Shown in pieces: positions 16,658 to 25,495 of a stretch of DNA of 64,000 nt. The DNA comes from JAYWGN01 sp043778255 (GTDB lineage Bacteria; Bacteroidota; Bacteroidia; Chitinophagales; Chitinophagaceae): positions 62,001 to 126,000 of the forward strand of contig JAYWGN010000002.1 in NCBI GenBank assembly GCA_043778255.1, written 5' to 3'. Positions within the stretch are counted from its first letter, which is position 1. Every line of letters starts with the position of its first letter. The position numbers were made by a program, and so were the translations under genes. The notes under the pieces are model-generated. The model worked only from the letters and a program-made list of their open reading frames with translations, did no database searches and was not told where the DNA came from.

Positions 16658-17647
16658 ATGGAATACAGAAGAATGGGCAAAACAGGGTTACAGCTAAGTG
16701 TACTATCATTTGGTAGTTGGGTTAGTTTTCATAAGCAAATAGACGATACCGTGGCCGATAGCCTTATGGGTATTGCTTATGACAATGGTGTTAACTTTTT
16801 TGATAATGCCGAAATATATGCCTTAGGCGAAAGTGAAAAAATGATGGGTAGGGTACTCAAACAAAAAAATTGGGATAGAACCAGCTACACTGTATCGAGC
16901 AAAGTATTTTGGGGTTGGCGTGGTAAGGACAATAAGCCTAACCAACATGGCCTTAGCCGCAAACATATAATTGAAGCTTGTAACGAAGCCCTACAAAGGC
17001 TGCAAGTGGAATACCTAGACTTGTACTACTGCCACCGCCCCGATAAAAATACGCCAATTAGTGAAGTAGTATGGGCAATGAACCACTTAATGCAACAAGG
17101 CAAAATATTATACTGGGGTACTAGTGAGTGGAGTGGAGTAGAAATAATGGAGGCACACCGTGTAGCTTATGAGTACAAAATAATTGGCCCATGTGTAGAG
17201 CAACCACAGTACAGCCTATTTGAACGTAACAAAATAGAAAATGAATTCCTCGAAATATTTAAAGGAGTAGGTATGGGTACTACTATATGGAGCCCTTTAG
17301 CAAGTGGATTGCTTACCGGTAAGTATAATAAAGGCATACCTAAGGATAGCCGAATGGCCATTGAAGGCTTTGATTGGCTTAAAGATAGATGGGTGGTTGA
17401 AGATAAAATAGAACGAGTAAAAAAACTTGCAAAAGTAGCTAAAGAGTTAGCCGTACCACTAAGTAACCTAGCTATAGGTTGGTGTATAAAAAACCCCAAT
17501 GTAACCACGGCAATACTTGGTGCTACCAAAAAAGAGCAGCTGCTAGAGAACTTAAAAGCTATAGAAGTACCTGAAAAACTTACCCCCGAAATAATGGCAA
17601 AAATTGATAAAATAATGGGTACAAAACCAACACTTCCTGATTTTTAA
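16658..17647 (+). CDS. Aldo/keto reductase, Kv-beta-like (AKR6 type)
   Basis: A 329-residue NADPH-dependent oxidoreductase. The catalytic tetrad is present: Asp49, Tyr54, Lys82 and His126, within NFFDNAEIY, SSKVFWG and LYYCHRPD. The overall pattern (YRRMGKTGLQLSVLSFGSW, WGTSEWSGVEIMEA, WSPLASGLLTGKYN) is that of the potassium-channel beta-subunit-like branch found in many bacteria. It probably reduces aldehydes or ketones. It stands alone, convergent with the arsenic genes. Confidence 0.9.
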   Translation: MEYRRMGKTGLQLSVLSFGSWVSFHKQIDDTVADSLMGIAYDNGVNFFDNAEIYALGESEKMMGRVLKQKNWDRTSYTVSSKVFWGWRGKDNKPNQHGLSRKHIIEACNEALQRLQVEYLDLYYCHRPDKNTPISEVVWAMNHLMQQGKILYWGTSEWSGVEIMEAHRVAYEYKIIGPCVEQPQYSLFERNKIENEFLEIFKGVGMGTTIWSPLASGLLTGKYNKGIPKDSRMAIEGFDWLKDRWVVEDKIERVKKLAKVAKELAVPLSNLAIGWCIKNPNVTTAILGATKKEQLLENLKAIEVPEKLTPEIMAKIDKIMGTKPTLPDF

Positions 17648-17732
17648 GACCAAAAAAATAAATATAGAACTTAAAATGAAAAACTTGAAATTTCAAATTG
17701 CCATAATAAGAGTCCTGCTGATTTCAAATTTG

Positions 17733-18125
17733 TTATTTTTTTAATTCTATTAGTAACTCTTCCACCTGTTGCTTTATATAATCTCGTACTTTATTAAACT
17801 CATCAGGTGGCATATGCTTAGGGTCAGGTATTTGCCAATCAAAGGTTCGCTTTGCTGGCATCCAAGGGCAAGCATCGCCGCAACCCATAGTAACTACTGC
17901 ATCAAAGGGTGCAAAGACTTTTACCTCATCTAACGATTTGCTATCATGCGTTGCTAAGTTATAATTAAGCTCATGCATAGCAGCAATAGCTTTGGGGTTA
18001 ATAATACCACTTGGCTTACTCCCTGCACTATAAGCTTGTATAGTAGCGCCACCAAGTATGGTGGCAAATGCTTGTGCCATTTGGCTTCGGTTGCTGTTTT
18101 CTATACATACAAAAAGTAATTTCAT
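17733..18125 (-). CDS. arsC: Arsenate reductase, thioredoxin-coupled low-MW phosphatase type
   Basis: Reduces arsenate to arsenite. The N-terminal P loop is CIENSNRS (Cys7, Arg13, Ser14), and the later MGCGDACPWMPAKRTFDWQIPDP carries the resolving cysteines and catalytic Asp of this family. The start at 18125 (MKLLFVC) is chosen because the motif must be N-terminal; a longer reading to 18212 would add 29 unrelated residues and overlap arsM. About 131 residues, the usual length. Last gene of arsR-arsM-arsC. Confidence 0.92.
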   Translation of the reverse strand: MKLLFVCIENSNRSQMAQAFATILGGATIQAYSAGSKPSGIINPKAIAAMHELNYNLATHDSKSLDEVKVFAPFDAVVTMGCGDACPWMPAKRTFDWQIPDPKHMPPDEFNKVRDYIKQQVEELLIELKK

Positions 18126-18153
18126 TCGTGTATTTTTTTTAGAGGTTAATGTA

Positions 18154-19005
18154 TTAGCAACAGCCACTATTAGGTGGGCAACAATTACTTTGTAGGCTAG
18201 GTTTTTGGGCAAATACGGTTATGCTTACTATTTTGGTATTACCATTGTTATACTTATCAATTTCGGCTTGGCTTAGGTAATTGGCTAATATATTATTGGG
18301 TATTACAATTTCCTTTTCTTTCTGAATTTTAATGTTTTCAAACCCTGCCTCTTTTATATAATTAAGGTATGTTACTTGTTGGGTAGCACCACTTACACAG
18401 CCTGCATATAGCTCGGCTATGGCTTGCCAATGTTGGGGTAATTGGTCGCCTTGTATTACTATGTCGGATATGCTAAAGTGTGCACCTGGTTTAAGTACCC
18501 TATATATTTCGCTTATTACTTTTTGTTTGTTGGGTACTAGGTTAAGTACACAATTGCTTACTACTACATCGGCATAATTATCGGCAACGGGCATATCTTC
18601 AATATCGCCTTGCCTAAATGTTACGTTGCTAAAGTTTAATTTTTCAGCATTCAATTTGGCTTTGGCAATCATAGCATCGGTAAAGTCAATACCTATAACG
18701 TTACCATGTTCGCCTACAATTTTACGTGCTATAAAGCAATCGTTGCCGGCACCACTACCAAGGTCTATTACAGTTTGGCCAGGCTTAAGCAAAGCAAATT
18801 CGGTAGGTAAGCCACAGCCTAGGCCCAAGTCGGCATCGGCATTGTAGCCTTCAAGTTGGGTATAATCATCGCTCATAATATTATACACTTCGGTACTGCA
18901 ACCCGTAGCACCACAGCAGCTTGCAAGGTTTTGGCTTAAGGGTTGGTTGGCTATTTCGGTATATTTTTCTTTTACGGTTTGTTTCAATTCAAGGTCTGTT
19001 TGCAT
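18154..19005 (-). CDS. arsM: Arsenite S-adenosylmethionine methyltransferase
   Basis: A 283-residue SAM-dependent methyltransferase that converts arsenite to methylated arsenicals. The SAM motif is VIDLGSGAGNDCFIA (about 79-93). The three cysteines that bind As(III) in ArsM enzymes have counterparts at Cys64 (LGLGCGLP), Cys152 (SNCVLNLV) and Cys203 (YAGCVSGA). There are further cysteine clusters near the N-terminus (SCCGATGC) and at the very end (NCCPPNSGCC), perhaps extra metalloid-binding sites. Middle gene of the arsenic operon, 24 bases after arsR. Confidence 0.93.
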   Translation of the reverse strand: MQTDLELKQTVKEKYTEIANQPLSQNLASCCGATGCSTEVYNIMSDDYTQLEGYNADADLGLGCGLPTEFALLKPGQTVIDLGSGAGNDCFIARKIVGEHGNVIGIDFTDAMIAKAKLNAEKLNFSNVTFRQGDIEDMPVADNYADVVVSNCVLNLVPNKQKVISEIYRVLKPGAHFSISDIVIQGDQLPQHWQAIAELYAGCVSGATQQVTYLNYIKEAGFENIKIQKEKEIVIPNNILANYLSQAEIDKYNNGNTKIVSITVFAQKPSLQSNCCPPNSGCC

Positions 19006-19029
19006 GGTATTTATTTTTATTATTGGAGG

Positions 19030-19359
19030 TTAACAACATTTTAATTTATCAGTTATACTTTCAAATAATTGACTAATAGATTGGTTAAATTTTTTGAGCA
19101 TAGTTCTATTAATACAATAGCAACTTTTGGAACCATCAATACTTCCTGTAATTAGCCCAGCCGTTTTTAATTCTTTTAAGTGTTGCGATACGGTGGATTG
19201 TGCCAAAGGTATTTCCAATACTATATCGCCACATACACATTCATTTTTGGTGGCTAATACTTTTAATATAGCTATACGGGCAGGGTGGCTAAGTGCCTTT
19301 GCAAGTAAGGCTAATTGCTGGTCTTTAAGTGTAAAAATATCGCTTTTATTTAAGGCCAT
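19030..19359 (-). CDS. arsR: ArsR/SmtB family arsenic-responsive repressor
   Basis: A 109-residue winged-helix repressor. The As(III) sensor cysteines are in NECVCGDIV (Cys41, Cys43), with further cysteines at CYCI and the C-terminal CC. The recognition helix region is PLAQSTVSQHLKELKTAGLI. It heads the operon with arsM and arsC. A palindrome overlapping the -7 element lies directly upstream, so autoregulation with release by arsenite is expected. Confidence 0.93.
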   Translation of the reverse strand: MALNKSDIFTLKDQQLALLAKALSHPARIAILKVLATKNECVCGDIVLEIPLAQSTVSQHLKELKTAGLITGSIDGSKSCYCINRTMLKKFNQSISQLFESITDKLKCC

Positions 19360-19363
19360 AATT

Positions 19364-19405
19364 AATTGTATATCGCAAATATACGATTAATTTAATTATA
19401 ACAAA
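19364..19405 (-). promoter_or_regulatory. ars operon promoter with overlapping ArsR operator
   Basis: On the minus strand TTTG (19402-19405) and TATATTTG (19376-19383) are 18 bp apart, close to the Bacteroidota -33/-7 arrangement. The -7 sits inside ATCG-N8-CGAT (19372-19387), itself within a 25-bp imperfect palindrome at 19364-19388. This is the geometry expected for repression by ArsR through occlusion of the promoter. Confidence 0.7.
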
Positions 19406-19624
19406 TTTATTTTTTATTTACTAGCTTAAATTTTTCGCACTATAATTTTATAAATTATTAATGTTTGTGTACTTCCTCCGTTTCAAAGTGTTTAGTAATA
19501 TTTAATTAACTACTATATAGCTAGGATGTAATACTTAATGTAAAGCAATTAATTTCCCGTTGTTGTACCTACTTTTTAAAACTAACTAGAATTTTTGCTC
19601 AAATTAATACTGCAATTATTGAAC

Positions 19625-20434
19625 TTACTTTTCCATTTGCTCTACTACTGGTAAGCTTATACCTGTAAATGAAAAACCGCCATCATGAAATAAGTTTTGC
19701 ATCGTTACCATTTTGGTATAGTCGCTAAATAAGGTTACAATATAGTTTGCACAATCTTCGGCACTTGCATTACCTAACGGGCTCATTTTTTCGGCATAGT
19801 TAATAAACCCATCAAAGCCTTTAACCCCACTGCCAGCCGTGGTTCTAGTTGGTGATTGTGATATACTATTAACCCTTACTTTGTTACGTGTACCATAGTG
19901 GTAACCAAAGCTACGGGTAATACTTTCAAGCAATGCTTTGGCATCAGCCATTTCGCTATAATCGGGGAACACACGTTGTGCAGCTATGTAACTAAGTGCT
20001 ACCACACTACCCCAATCATTAATAGCATCTAACTTATAAGCAGTAGCTAATACTCGGTGCAAACTTATGGAACTTATGTCCAATGTTTTTTGCCCAAATC
20101 CATAATCGAGTTCGGTATAATGTTTACCTTTTCGTATATTCAAACTCATACCTATACTATGTAATACAAAATCAACTTTGCCACCAAAATGTTCCATTGA
20201 TTTGTTAAACAAATTTGTAACATCATCATTACTAGTAACATCGCAAGGTATAATGGGAGCATTGCAAATTTCGGCAAGTTTATTTATTTCGCCCATTCGC
20301 AAAGCTATTGGAGCATTGGTAAGTACAATTTGTGCACCTTCGGCTACACATTGCAAAGCAGTAATCCAAGCTATTGATTTACTATCGAGTGCTCCAAATA
20401 TTATTCCTTTTTTACCTGCAAGTAAGTTAGCCAT
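19625..20434 (-). CDS. fabI: Enoyl-[acyl-carrier-protein] reductase (NADH), FabI type
   Basis: A 269-residue SDR enzyme that performs the last step of the fatty-acid elongation cycle. Catalytic residues keep the FabI spacing: Tyr149, Tyr159 and Lys166 in LSYIAAQRVFPDYSEMADAKA. The N-terminal cofactor motif is GALDSKSIAW, and VLHSIGMS and SISQSPTRT are also diagnostic. FabI is the target of triclosan and isoniazid-type inhibitors in other bacteria. Single gene with a good promoter upstream. Confidence 0.92.
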   Translation of the reverse strand: MANLLAGKKGIIFGALDSKSIAWITALQCVAEGAQIVLTNAPIALRMGEINKLAEICNAPIIPCDVTSNDDVTNLFNKSMEHFGGKVDFVLHSIGMSLNIRKGKHYTELDYGFGQKTLDISSISLHRVLATAYKLDAINDWGSVVALSYIAAQRVFPDYSEMADAKALLESITRSFGYHYGTRNKVRVNSISQSPTRTTAGSGVKGFDGFINYAEKMSPLGNASAEDCANYIVTLFSDYTKMVTMQNLFHDGGFSFTGISLPVVEQMEK

Positions 20435-20455
20435 AGTTGTAATTTTTATATGGTG

Positions 20456-20486
20456 TAAAAGTAAGTGTAATTACTCAAATAGCAAA
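20456..20486 (-). promoter_or_regulatory. Promoter of fabI
   Basis: Minus strand TTTG (20483-20486), a 19-bp spacer, then TACTTTTA (20456-20463), a near-perfect match to TTTG-N19-TAnnTTTG. The -7 ends 22 bases before the start codon. Confidence 0.65.
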
Positions 20487-20594
20487 TTGGTACTCAGTTT
20501 TTGTATGCTTTGTTTTTTTTATTTAGGGTGTAAAATGCATTTGCCAATGTAATTAAAAATTTAAAATCTCATACAAACTATTCTATTATGCTCC

Positions 20595-22367
20595 TTAAAA
20601 TACATTAATATATCCAAAGTGTAACTTAGCTTGTTTAAAACTTAAAGGAATATCATTACGGCCACCTACAGCAAAGCTAACATTAAGCAAACCGCCTTTG
20701 GTGCTAAGGTTAAGCCCTGCACCAGTACCTATACATGTATGTTGTATAGTATTGCCAACTTGGTTGTTAGTATAAGCACCATCTACAAATGCAAAAAAAT
20801 AACTCTCGGCACTAAACCTATACCTATACTCGGCTGTAGCTACAGCATACTGATTACAAAATTGGCTTTCTTCATCAAACCCTCTCAGTATTTTGAACCC
20901 ACCAATTTGGTATAATTCATTTTTAAAATAATTTTGACTAAACAGTACACCTGTTTGCAACCCTGCCTTCATAATACTTTGTTTGCCTAGTTTATAATAG
21001 TGTGCTGCTGTGGCTTTCAACCTCAATTGGTAGGTGTTTTTATTAAGCGTATCGTACAAACTATTGTAATTGAAATTAGGATCTTTTAGTGCCACTACAC
21101 CACTACTTTTCAATATTTTTTTTCGTCCAAACGATATACTCGTATTCAGCTCATTACCACTACTAGGGCTACGCCTTACATTGGTGGTATTTAACTCATA
21201 TTGAAATCCAATATTAATACTACTCAAATCTACATTGTCGCCCAGTTTTTTTGTAAATCGTATAGTTGCCGTATCGGGGAAAGTATTCGTTTTTATAAAT
21301 TGCATAAATAACCTACCTGAGGTATTAGTACCTATATTGTATGTTGTACCTAGCTGTGCATCAAGGTTAAGGTATGCACTGTCTCTTTTGTATATTTCAA
21401 AACTACCATCGGCACTAAAGTCGCTTTTAAATATGTAGGGCTGTTTGTACAGCAAATTAATTCGCCTACTTTTTATACTTAATTGTTGGTAAGTAAGGCC
21501 TATTGTTTCGCCAGTGCCTACTATATTGTTGAGTAGTATATTGGCATCGCCACTCAAAAATAATTTGTTATTAGTTGGGGCTGTAACGCCATTGGGGTTA
21601 GGCCTTGGTATTACACCAAGTAGTACATTTATAATACTACTTTTACGTGGTTTCAAATACACATTTACCACACTACTAGTACTTAGCATAGTTAAGTTAT
21701 ACGGAAACTGTTGTTGCAAGTAAGGTAGTTGATCTATTTTGCTTGGTATGGCATCAAGTATATTTTTTTTGTACATACTGCCATTCCGTATGCCAAAGTG
21801 TTTTTGTAAAAAAGTGTTGCTAATCGTTACATTTCCAATTTGTCTAATGCTATCAATTATATAGTATTCGCCTTTGGTAGTTATCAGTTTTGCACTTATG
21901 TTATTGTTAGTTATTGCAATACTATCAAGTTCTATTTTGGCAAATGGGTAGCCATTATTTTGGTAGTAAGTAAGCATTTTATTTTGCAAAGCTGTAACCT
22001 GTGTAAAGTTAATAGCACCATTGGCAACCACTTGTTTACTATACCCACATAGTTGCAATACAGTAGCTTCACTTTGGGTAGTAGTAAGCTGTACCCAATT
22101 ATATTTGGCACCTATATATATAGTTGCAAATGCAGTGTCAGCCATATATTGCACAGTATCTAACGAGGCTGCTATATAGCCATTGTTGCGTAAGGTTGTT
22201 GGTATAGTTTGTAGGTAAGTTAAGCAAGTAGTACGGTTAGTAAAGCTAGTTGTAAAGTTTTGTTTGGGTGCAGTACTATCTACTATTTTGTATTGTACTA
22301 TATATGTTTTTTGGGCTATGCCCAAATAATTGTTGAATACTATAATAGCTATTAAAAATAATTTCAT
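20595..22367 (-). CDS. BamA/TamA family outer membrane protein
   Basis: A 590-residue protein with a signal peptide, an N-terminal region of POTRA-like alpha/beta repeats (about 20-220), and a C-terminal Omp85 beta-barrel. The barrel's L6 hairpin motif region is GGFKILRGFDEES, an equivalent of the (V/I)RGF motif of Omp85 proteins. Typical barrel strands with alternating aromatics follow (YAVATAEYRYRFSAESYFFA). It is shorter than BamA (about 800 residues), so it is more likely an accessory or TamA-like assembly factor. Single gene. Confidence 0.78.
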   Translation of the reverse strand: MKLFLIAIIVFNNYLGIAQKTYIVQYKIVDSTAPKQNFTTSFTNRTTCLTYLQTIPTTLRNNGYIAASLDTVQYMADTAFATIYIGAKYNWVQLTTTQSEATVLQLCGYSKQVVANGAINFTQVTALQNKMLTYYQNNGYPFAKIELDSIAITNNNISAKLITTKGEYYIIDSIRQIGNVTISNTFLQKHFGIRNGSMYKKNILDAIPSKIDQLPYLQQQFPYNLTMLSTSSVVNVYLKPRKSSIINVLLGVIPRPNPNGVTAPTNNKLFLSGDANILLNNIVGTGETIGLTYQQLSIKSRRINLLYKQPYIFKSDFSADGSFEIYKRDSAYLNLDAQLGTTYNIGTNTSGRLFMQFIKTNTFPDTATIRFTKKLGDNVDLSSINIGFQYELNTTNVRRSPSSGNELNTSISFGRKKILKSSGVVALKDPNFNYNSLYDTLNKNTYQLRLKATAAHYYKLGKQSIMKAGLQTGVLFSQNYFKNELYQIGGFKILRGFDEESQFCNQYAVATAEYRYRFSAESYFFAFVDGAYTNNQVGNTIQHTCIGTGAGLNLSTKGGLLNVSFAVGGRNDIPLSFKQAKLHFGYINVF

Positions 22368-22468
22368 GTGTTATGTATTAGTATAGGGCTTCGCCAAAAT
22401 ATAGAGGTGAACCATAGTACAGTTTTAATTCAATTATGTAATAGTAGTATTTACAAATTTACAACCAT

Positions 22469-22476
22469 TATTTTTG
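22469..22476 (+). promoter_or_regulatory. Candidate -7 element for hemW
   Basis: TATTTTTG fits TAnnTTTG, 11 bases before the hemW start codon. No convincing -33 element is seen at the expected distance. Confidence 0.35.
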
Positions 22477-22487
22477 CAATATAAATT

Positions 22488-23636
22488 ATGGCAGCAATAT
22501 ATATTCATATTCCATTTTGTAAAAAAGCTTGTCACTATTGCAACTTTCACTTTAGTACTACCACTCACTACAAAGACGAATTAATTGCAGCAATGCTGCA
22601 AGAAATTGAGTTGCAAAAAAATTATTTACATACACCAATTGAAACAATTTATTTTGGTGGTGGTACACCAAGTATACTTTCTGTACTAGAGTTGGGTAGT
22701 ATACTTCAATGTTTGAAAAAGCATTTTACCCTAATACCCAATATAGAAATTACACTTGAAGCCAACCCCGATGATATAAATGAAACAACTGCAAAACAAT
22801 GGCATAGCCTTGGTATTAATAGGTTGAGTATTGGCATACAATCGTTTGTGGAGGCTGATTTGCTTTGGATGAACCGTGCTCACAATGTACACCAAGCCAT
22901 ACAAAGTATTAAGCTTGCAAAGCAATATGGTATTAACAATATAAGCATCGATTTAATATATGGCATACCTAACCTTACTAACCAACAGTGGCTTACTAAT
23001 ATAGAAACTGCTATTAACTTAGGCATACAACACCTCAGTTGTTATGCACTTACTGTAGAGCCCAATACGGCTTTGCACACAATGATAGGCAAGCAAAAAG
23101 TTGCTCCTATAGACGAAAATAAAGCTGCTGAACAATTTGAAATACTAATGCAATATGCTGCTACCAATGGGTTAGAGCATTACGAAATTAGTAACTTTGC
23201 AACTGCTGGTTACAGAAGTAAGCATAACAGCAGCTATTGGCATGGTGTACCGTACCTCGGTATTGGGCCATCGGCACATAGTTATAACGGTATAAGCAGG
23301 CAGTGGAACGTAGCTAACAATAACCTTTACACCAAAGCATTACAAGCAAAGCAACTACCTTACGAAATAGAAATATTAACACCAACACAAATAGCTAATG
23401 AATATATAATGACAGCATTACGGTTAAAAGAAGGGCTACACCTTTGTACACTTTGCAGTAAATTTAATACAAGTAGCACCACCGAAAAAAGTAGCGATGC
23501 AATAGAAAACTTTGTAGTAGCAAAAGCTCAAAAATATATAGATGCCAAACTAGTGGTGCATAATAATGGGTATTTATTACTTACCAATGCTGGCAAATTA
23601 CGAGCCGATGGTATTGCTAGTGATTTGTTTTTTTAA
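22488..23636 (+). CDS. hemW: Radical SAM heme chaperone HemW
   Basis: A 382-residue radical SAM protein. The 4Fe-4S cluster motif is C11-KKA-C15-HY-C18, with the conserved IYFGGGTPS and SIGIQSF motifs that follow in this family. It was long annotated as oxygen-independent coproporphyrinogen oxidase; the HemW branch lacks HemN's second SAM features and is considered a heme-trafficking protein. It ends eight bases before the convergent VOC gene. Confidence 0.9.
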   Translation: MAAIYIHIPFCKKACHYCNFHFSTTTHYKDELIAAMLQEIELQKNYLHTPIETIYFGGGTPSILSVLELGSILQCLKKHFTLIPNIEITLEANPDDINETTAKQWHSLGINRLSIGIQSFVEADLLWMNRAHNVHQAIQSIKLAKQYGINNISIDLIYGIPNLTNQQWLTNIETAINLGIQHLSCYALTVEPNTALHTMIGKQKVAPIDENKAAEQFEILMQYAATNGLEHYEISNFATAGYRSKHNSSYWHGVPYLGIGPSAHSYNGISRQWNVANNNLYTKALQAKQLPYEIEILTPTQIANEYIMTALRLKEGLHLCTLCSKFNTSSTTEKSSDAIENFVVAKAQKYIDAKLVVHNNGYLLLTNAGKLRADGIASDLFF

Positions 23637-23644
23637 TAATAAAT

Positions 23645-24004
23645 TTAATCAACACTTTCTCCAAATGTTAATAAATTATTATCGGGGTCAAGTAACGAAA
23701 ATTCTTTTTGTTGCCATGGTTTTTTTTCTAATTTCCCATTGGGGTGTATAGCTACATTATTTAATAAGTAGCTTTGGTAAAGGCTTTCAATATTGGTTAC
23801 TCTTATATAAATTTGCCCATAGTTTTCTGCAATTGTTATAGTTGGAAATTCAAAAAAATGAATCTCTATTTCATCTTTTACTATCATTAAATAACCCTCA
23901 TAGTCGGTGTTGCCTAACACTTTAAATTTTAATTGATTAATGTAATAGTCTTTTGTAATTGCCTTATTCCTCATAGGCAGTTTTGGGCATATTGTTGTAA
24001 GCAT
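23645..24004 (-). CDS. VOC family protein (glyoxalase/bleomycin resistance-like)
   Basis: A 119-residue single-domain protein with the paired beta-alpha-beta-beta-beta modules of the vicinal oxygen chelate fold. The segments DEIEIHFFEFP, YIRVTNIESLYQSYL and WQQKEFSLLDPDNNLLTFGE match the bleomycin-resistance-like group. The active-site His and Glu are at HFFEF and TFGE. Role: metal-dependent enzyme or drug-binding protein; not specified by context. Confidence 0.8.
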   Translation of the reverse strand: MLTTICPKLPMRNKAITKDYYINQLKFKVLGNTDYEGYLMIVKDEIEIHFFEFPTITIAENYGQIYIRVTNIESLYQSYLLNNVAIHPNGKLEKKPWQQKEFSLLDPDNNLLTFGESVD

Positions 24005-24033
24005 TTTTTACTTTTTTATTTTAGTTTTAGCTT

Positions 24034-24570
24034 TTATGGCATTTCAAATATACTAAATATGGTACTACCATAGTTACGTTCCATTTTGTAATGTTCGTAT
24101 TTTTTGTAATCATTTCGTGGTGTATGTTCAAGTACAAACCAGCCTTTGGGTGCCAATAGTTGGTGGTGGATTATAAGCTTTGGCAGGTCGTCAATATTAC
24201 CCATAGCATAAGGTGGTCCGGCAAATATAAATTGATATTGTTGGCTGCAACTTGTTATGTATTTTATAACATCGCCTTTAATTAAATGTATGGGTATTTC
24301 AAATTTTTCGGCTGTAAGTTTTATAAATTCATACATTTTATTATCCTTTTCTACTATAGTAATATCGGTAGCACCACGGCTTGCCAATTCGTAACTAATG
24401 CAGCCAGTGCCACCAAATAAATCTAAGGTTTTTAGCCCTTCTATATGTATATTATTTTGTATTATATTAAATAGCCCTTCTTTGGCAATATCGGTAGTTG
24501 GCCTTGTGTAAGGCATATTGGCAGGTGGTTGTATACGTCTACCACCCAGTGTGCCACTTATTATTCTCAT
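24034..24570 (-). CDS. rsmD: 16S rRNA (guanine966-N2)-methyltransferase, RsmD family
   Basis: Methylates a guanine in 16S rRNA. It begins MRIISGTLGGRRI, the standard RsmD opening, so the start at 24570 is preferred over an in-frame codon at 24609 that adds 13 residues and overlaps the upstream gene. SAM motif: LDLFGGTGCISYE. The catalytic (D/N)PPY motif reads GPPY here (FAGPPYAMG), an unusual first residue. About 178 residues, a normal length. Follows the DUF3822 gene on the same strand. Confidence 0.87.
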   Translation of the reverse strand: MRIISGTLGGRRIQPPANMPYTRPTTDIAKEGLFNIIQNNIHIEGLKTLDLFGGTGCISYELASRGATDITIVEKDNKMYEFIKLTAEKFEIPIHLIKGDVIKYITSCSQQYQFIFAGPPYAMGNIDDLPKLIIHHQLLAPKGWFVLEHTPRNDYKKYEHYKMERNYGSTIFSIFEMP

Positions 24571-24583
24571 TGCAATTGTTAGT

Positions 24584-25396
24584 TTAAGGTTGGGTATGCA
24601 TTTGCTCAAATAGGGTAAAAAAATGTGGCTCTAATTCTTTACTATTTATATGCAAATGTGCTAGTGAAGTTTCAAATTGTAAGTTGGTACAATATTTATA
24701 TAACTCTTGGTATAAGGCCGATTTTTCGGTAATCCAACCACTTATTACAATTGGTATAGTAGCTTCATTTATTTGGTGTATTTGTAATAATAGTAATATT
24801 TGATACAACACATCTTCGTTGCTTAATACAGGTATTGTTTTGGTACTTAACAAAGTGGTTTCATTAGTTAATGTTAGGGTAAGTACATCATCTAAAAACA
24901 GTAATTGTAAGTTAGGTTGTGTACTAGTATTGGCTAACACTACAGCTTGGCAATGGTACATACTTGCAGCAGGATACTGTGTTATAATTTGCTTTGCATT
25001 ACTATAAGGTACTCTATAAGCAATGTGTAACTTATGGTTTGCTATAGCGTTAAAGAAACATTTGTAAGTGTCCACATCGCCATATTGTAAGGTTAATATA
25101 TTAGGTATATTGCTAGCAGCAAAGTAGGTAGTGGGTATTGCGGATGTTTGCACCGCACCAAAAGTTATTTTTATATTTTTAAAGGTATTAGTCAACCATT
25201 TTTTTGATTCAAAAAAAAGGGTATACACATTGTCTGTATTAGGCAAATTATATTTTTCAAAAGCTACAATAGTAGCCTCTTCATTTACAATTGTATAAGC
25301 TAATGTGTTAGTACCAATGTATAAGTAAAGGTTTTTGGTAGTAGTGTCTAACTCATTTGCTCGTTCTACAAAGTAGGAAATATTTGCTTGGTACAT
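24584..25396 (-). CDS. DUF3822 family protein
   Basis: A 270-residue protein of a Bacteroidota family that regularly precedes rsmD. It has an actin-like (ASKHA) feel: LYLYIGTNTLAYTIVN near the start, a second strand pattern LQLLFLDDVLTLTLTN and a VISGWITEKSALYQELYKY element. No catalytic residues can be named and its function is unknown. The stop falls 13 bases before the chosen rsmD start, so the pair is likely co-transcribed. Confidence 0.78.
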   Translation of the reverse strand: MYQANISYFVERANELDTTTKNLYLYIGTNTLAYTIVNEEATIVAFEKYNLPNTDNVYTLFFESKKWLTNTFKNIKITFGAVQTSAIPTTYFAASNIPNILTLQYGDVDTYKCFFNAIANHKLHIAYRVPYSNAKQIITQYPAASMYHCQAVVLANTSTQPNLQLLFLDDVLTLTLTNETTLLSTKTIPVLSNEDVLYQILLLLQIHQINEATIPIVISGWITEKSALYQELYKYCTNLQFETSLAHLHINSKELEPHFFTLFEQMHTQP

Positions 25397-25432
25397 AACT
25401 TTACAAAGTAAGTATTTTTTTTACAAAAAAAA

Positions 25433-25463
25433 GAGTTTGTAAAATGTTACATTTTACAAACTC
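25433..25463 (-). terminator. Intrinsic terminator after the TonB-type receptor gene
   Basis: Perfect 15-bp inverted arms, 25433-25447 (GAGTTTGTAAAATGT) and 25449-25463. On the minus strand the stem is followed directly by a run of T, as expected for termination of the receptor gene that ends at 25496. Confidence 0.85.
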
Positions 25464-25495
25464 ATTCTTATTATTTTTAAGCTAAGGTTATTTAA

